Shown here piece after piece: positions 60,939-64,000 of a DNA stretch of 64,000 bases. The notes under the pieces are model-generated. The model did not search any database. It was not told the origin of the DNA and saw only the letters and a program-made list of their open reading frames with translations. Source of the stretch: UBA7672 sp044224605 (GTDB lineage Bacteria > Pseudomonadota > Alphaproteobacteria > Caulobacterales > Hyphomonadaceae); NCBI GenBank assembly GCA_044224605.1, contig JBGAKC010000001.1, forward strand, positions 124,001 through 188,000, given 5' to 3'. Within the stretch, counting starts at the first letter, position 1. Each line of letters starts with the position of its first letter. Both the position numbers and the translations under genes were made by a program.

Positions 60939-61715
60939 GTGGTCTTCGCTCAATTCAGGTTCGCACTCTTCGTCATCATCGTACTCGCACTGCCGGCAGG
61001 CTTGATGGCGGCGACCGATCCGCAACTCGTCGATCTAGGCAAGCTGACGATGATCCTGGGTCCTGCCGTTGCAGGCCTCGCCCTTTCTCCCAGTCGATGG
61101 GATCGCGGATCGGGCGTACGCTGGACATGGATACTGGGTGCGGCCGCTGTAACGCTACTCGTTGCCCTCGGCTCTCTTGCAGTCGCCGTTGCCGTGGGCG
61201 CTGCGAGCGTCCAATTGCAGGGGGCAGCCCTGGAGGCCATCATTGGCCCCATGGGCGGCTCTGCTCTCACCAGCGTGCTCGAGGAATTGGGGTGGGCTGG
61301 GGGAGGTCTCGCCTTGGCAATTGCGGCATGCGGACGGCGTTGGGGCGTGCTGATCCTAGGCGCGGTCTGGGCCGCCTGGCACCTGGTTCCGGTTGTGCTC
61401 CACGTTGGCCTGTTTCCGTATCTGGAGGCTGCGACTCCGCTCATGATTGCAGCGTTCATCGCTTCATGTCTGATCTATCGGGAACTGCTTACCTTGCTCC
61501 GAGAGAGATCTGGCACGTGGCTTGGCGCCGCGGCGGGACATGCGGCGCCAAACATCTTGCTGGCCGGGCTGATTGCGGCTGGCATTGGACTCTCTGATCG
61601 TCCGCAAGACTGGCCGTTCTTTCCTGCGCCGGGCGGGCTGGTGTTTCCGCTATTTGCTCTTGGCGCAGTGTTGGCGCTGCGTTGGGCAAAGGGCGGACAG
61701 GCACGGAGCGCGTAG
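60939..61715 (+). CDS. CPBP-family intramembrane metalloprotease
   Basis: The product is 258 residues if started at the GTG at 60939, which follows GGAG at 8 bp. The open frame extends back to 60660, but the extra 93 codons are polar and unlike the family. Motifs: SVLEELGWAGGGLALAI (EExxxA/G variant of motif 1), VWAAWHLVPVVLHV (motif 2) and AAGHAAPNILLAG (motif 3). The usual Arg of motif 1 is replaced by Gly, so activity is uncertain. Confidence 0.78.
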   Translation: MVFAQFRFALFVIIVLALPAGLMAATDPQLVDLGKLTMILGPAVAGLALSPSRWDRGSGVRWTWILGAAAVTLLVALGSLAVAVAVGAASVQLQGAALEAIIGPMGGSALTSVLEELGWAGGGLALAIAACGRRWGVLILGAVWAAWHLVPVVLHVGLFPYLEAATPLMIAAFIASCLIYRELLTLLRERSGTWLGAAAGHAAPNILLAGLIAAGIGLSDRPQDWPFFPAPGGLVFPLFALGAVLALRWAKGGQARSA

Positions 61716-61886
61716 CCTCACAACCGCAGACGTCACCTCAGATCGCTAGCCAAACCGGAAAAACTCCAAAGATCACGGCGTCGCATTTCGGCGAGGAGAG
61801 TCCCGAGCGACATCGCGCGAGGAGTGTCCGCTGTTGCGTGACCGCGCCGTTGACAAGACGGGTTGCTTGACATGACGCAATAACAA

Positions 61887-62705
61887 GTGCGCAGCGATCG
61901 TCATATTTCACGTCCGATCGGGTTTGGAGATCAGAGGTTGGCTGTTGGACGCGTAGCTAGATACTTTGGCTTGGTGAGCCTGCTGGCAGCGCCTTTTTGG
62001 GTCTTGGGCGCATTCGTGGACTATGAGTTCTTGCCCGGACTGCCGCTCTCTGCGTTGGCAGTCGTGTGCCCGGCGCTAGGCGCAGTGGTCCTTCGTTTTT
62101 CCGAGGGTGGTCGAGACAGCGTCATCTCGCTCTTGCGGCGCGTAGTCGATTTCCGCAATGCCAACAGGTGGCTGATTCCGGCCGCTCTCATCAATCCGAT
62201 CTTGTTTGGGCTGGCCTTTGTCGTCTCGCGCTCACTCGGGGCGAACATGCCCTATCCCAATTCTTCGCTGGTTTCAGGCTTGGTTCTGTTCGCATTATTT
62301 CTACCAACAGCATTACTCGAAGAACTTGGGTGGTCTGGATATGCTCTCGATCACTTGCAGGCGCGGCTCTCGCCAATGTTGGCGGCGATGGTGCTGGGTC
62401 TATTCTGGGCTGCGTGGCACATACCGGCACTGGTCCAGGCCAGCCGTTCATTGGAATGGATTGCGTGGTGGTCGGTTTGGACCGTGTCGGCGCGCTTCAT
62501 CATGGTGTGGTTATACAACGCGGCAGGCAGGAGTGTGACAGCTGTCGCCCTCTATCACTCCGTCTCAAACTTGTGCTGGCAACTTTATCCCATCGGCGGT
62601 TCACACTTTGACCCTCGCGTGAGCGGCCTGATAACGCTCGTTGTCGCCGTCGCCATGGTCATGTTGGCGCCTTCGCGAAACGCCTACAGCAAGCAGTCGG
62701 AATGA
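61887..62705 (+). CDS. CPBP-family intramembrane metalloprotease
   Basis: The product is 272 residues from a GTG. Motifs: LLEELGWSGYALDHLQARLS (motif 1, Gly-Tyr where Arg is usual), LFWAAWHIPALVQASRSL (motif 2) and ALYHSVSNLCWQLYP (motif 3). Base composition is less GC-rich at third positions than in the housekeeping genes, a hint of acquisition. 171 bp without a gene separate it from the preceding CPBP gene. Confidence 0.82.
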   Translation: MRSDRHISRPIGFGDQRLAVGRVARYFGLVSLLAAPFWVLGAFVDYEFLPGLPLSALAVVCPALGAVVLRFSEGGRDSVISLLRRVVDFRNANRWLIPAALINPILFGLAFVVSRSLGANMPYPNSSLVSGLVLFALFLPTALLEELGWSGYALDHLQARLSPMLAAMVLGLFWAAWHIPALVQASRSLEWIAWWSVWTVSARFIMVWLYNAAGRSVTAVALYHSVSNLCWQLYPIGGSHFDPRVSGLITLVVAVAMVMLAPSRNAYSKQSE

Positions 62706-62861
62706 CTGGAGTCGGCGAGAAACCGCCGCTGTTTTGGTAAGTCGCGAACGAGCAAAATGACCACAGTCCGGTCCTAGCGACACGCGGGCCAGTGTGGCGC
62801 CAGCCGCACACGCAGTTGGTCGAAACCTTGCGGCAGCCTATCAAACGCGCGACAAGGCGGA

Positions 62862-64000
62862 ATGATGTGGGACGTCTTACATAACGCCGTTTTTGTGTCG
62901 TGCGATATTGTCTCGCACGGCGATGACGACGAGCATGAGCGTCAAGTTTCACGCATAAAGCAGCTCAACGCCTGCATATCCGCTCTTTGCAACGGCCGAT
63001 TTGGCGTGGACGTGATCTGGGCATCGGGGGGTGACGGCGGTCATCTCGCCCTTTTCGGCGCAGACAAGTGCAGATTGGCGCTTCAGCTCATTATCAGCCT
63101 GCGGCGGTGGGCGGAGGCGAGTGATGCAGGGCCTGGCAATCTCCCTCTTCGACTCCGGCTGGCGGCGCACGCCGGTCAGGTTTCAGTGGTCGAAGGGGCG
63201 GACGGTCGCAGGGAGCTCGTCGGTGACGGCATCAACACATGCGGCGGTATCTTAAAGTTCGCGCCAGCCGGACATGCCATTGTCACGCGGCCCTTTCGCG
63301 ATCTTTGTGAAGCGGAAGACAGCGACCAGAGCGATGAACTTGCAAGGACCGCGCGCTTCGGCCGCGAACAGCAAGTCTATCTCAAGCACGACCGCGCAAT
63401 ACTGATCGCACCATTGCTGCTTCCCGGCACGGAAGACAGCCAGGCAAGCATGACCATGCTTCCGGAAAAGCAGCGTGTCGACAATGCAATGAAGCGGCGT
63501 CGGTACTGGGCAGCGATCTATCATGCCAAGCGCCTGCTGCAGGTTGACTCGGCTGACCAGGAGGCTGTCAGAGCTCTCCAGACCCTGACACCGACCGACC
63601 TTGTCGTACATGCGAAGGACGGTGTCGCCGCCCACCCCCTGCTATCAGCGCTGAACCGGCAGGCGCTACACGAGCTCGTGCGTGCCTCCGAATTGGTCGA
63701 GCGCGAGGACGGCGAAACCATCTGCTCGCAGAACGATACGGGCGATGCGATGTTCATCGTGCTCAAGGGAGGGATTGGCGTCGCGATGCGCGCGGCGGAC
63801 GAAAATGGCGCCCCTGCACCGTTCAGCATTCGGTTTGGAGAAGGCGATATTGTTGGCGAGCTGGCGCTCGCTCTCAATCGAAGGCGCACCGCCACCTTGC
63901 AGGCGATCGGGTCGACAGCCTTCCTGTCGATCAACTACGCGACGCTCACCAACCTTATCGAAACCGCTTCAGTGTCTGACCGGCTGGAGCGCGTCTTCAA
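62862..64000 (+). CDS. class III cyclase-like domain plus cyclic-nucleotide-binding domain, cut by window edge
   Basis: An uninterrupted frame of at least 379 codons starts at ATG 62862 (AAGGCGGA upstream) and runs off the right edge. Residues 1 to about 165 resemble a class III nucleotidyl cyclase: VFVSCDIVSHG (first metal Asp region), VIWASGGDGGHLALF, LRLRLAAHAGQVSVVEG and ELVGDGINTCGGILKFAPAGHAIVTRPF (degenerate GDxVNxAARL). From about residue 280 a cNMP-binding domain follows: ETICSQNDTGDAMFIVLKGGIGVAM and FGEGDIVGELALALNRRRTATLQAIGSTAFLSI. It could sense or make a cyclic nucleotide. The cyclase half may be inactive. Confidence 0.75.
   Translation, partial: MMWDVLHNAVFVSCDIVSHGDDDEHERQVSRIKQLNACISALCNGRFGVDVIWASGGDGGHLALFGADKCRLALQLIISLRRWAEASDAGPGNLPLRLRLAAHAGQVSVVEGADGRRELVGDGINTCGGILKFAPAGHAIVTRPFRDLCEAEDSDQSDELARTARFGREQQVYLKHDRAILIAPLLLPGTEDSQASMTMLPEKQRVDNAMKRRRYWAAIYHAKRLLQVDSADQEAVRALQTLTPTDLVVHAKDGVAAHPLLSALNRQALHELVRASELVEREDGETICSQNDTGDAMFIVLKGGIGVAMRAADENGAPAPFSIRFGEGDIVGELALALNRRRTATLQAIGSTAFLSINYATLTNLIETASVSDRLERVF

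Noticed and set aside
1..64000. CRISPR arrays, rRNA genes or prophage structural genes
   Set aside because: No regularly spaced repeats, no rRNA sequence and no capsid, tail or terminase motifs were seen.

Overview
The window is GC-rich (most genes have G/C third positions) and reads as a chromosomal segment of an alphaproteobacterium, most likely of the Caulobacterales/Hyphomonadales type. Indications are the rpmI-rplT-pheS-pheT block, a single small cold-shock protein, many short lipoproteins, a bcsA-bcsB-bcsC cellulose operon and an Anbu/ATP-grasp/alpha-E/transglutaminase cluster. The genus assignment is inference; no rRNA or complete tRNA is present.

Layout. (1) 342-8641, minus strand: a cellulose export operon bcsA-bcsB-bcsC plus a membrane PAS sensor whose output domain is cut off just where a GGDEF domain would begin. 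(2) 8734-13560: a patch scarred by insertion sequences, holding a TMEM175-type channel gene, an IS3-family element, a GNAT acetyltransferase and an IS110 remnant split by an IS630 element. (3) 13960-24240: a mobilizable island with SSB, an ArdC-like antirestriction protein, an IS21 element, an IS110-family element, a 53-residue ORF, a relaxase, a HTH protein and a P4-type integrase next to a 3' half of tRNA-Gly(GCC). A second, diverged 3' half lies at 27467-27511. The 3.2 kb between the copies carries a lipoprotein, a gene remnant and an AAA_14/DUF4143 ATPase whose start codon sits in a long inverted repeat.

(4) 27620-38834: ordinary housekeeping and envelope genes (flavin monooxygenase, GDPD, LysE exporter, cupin, TPR proteins, tag-ygfZ, csp, a RibD-like deaminase, gpmA, lipoproteins, DUF2164). 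(5) 38847-46844: a second IS630 element inserted exactly at the pheT stop codon, then pheT-pheS, rplT-rpmI, a glycosyltransferase, an I78-type lipoprotein and infC with an apparent AUC start codon. (6) 46902-53666: glycosyltransferases for surface polysaccharide, an alpha/beta hydrolase, an epimerase-like protein, a TPR protein, mtgA and queG.

(7) 53804-57788: a four-gene operon, circularly permuted ATP-grasp, alpha-E, transglutaminase-like protease and the proteasome-like Anbu subunit, which reads as a peptide-forming and peptide-cleaving module of unknown substrate. (8) 57790-64000: a GIY-YIG protein under a 31-nt palindrome, a GFA-type zinc protein, a ParD/ParE pair with its own palindromic operator, three neighbouring CPBP intramembrane protease genes and, running off the right edge, a protein with a degenerate class III cyclase domain and a cyclic-nucleotide-binding domain.

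The most interesting items are the infC start, the IS630 insertion at the pheT stop, the paired palindromes around the relaxase, the two tRNA-Gly halves without a tRNA, the Anbu operon and the edge-cut cyclase/CNB protein.
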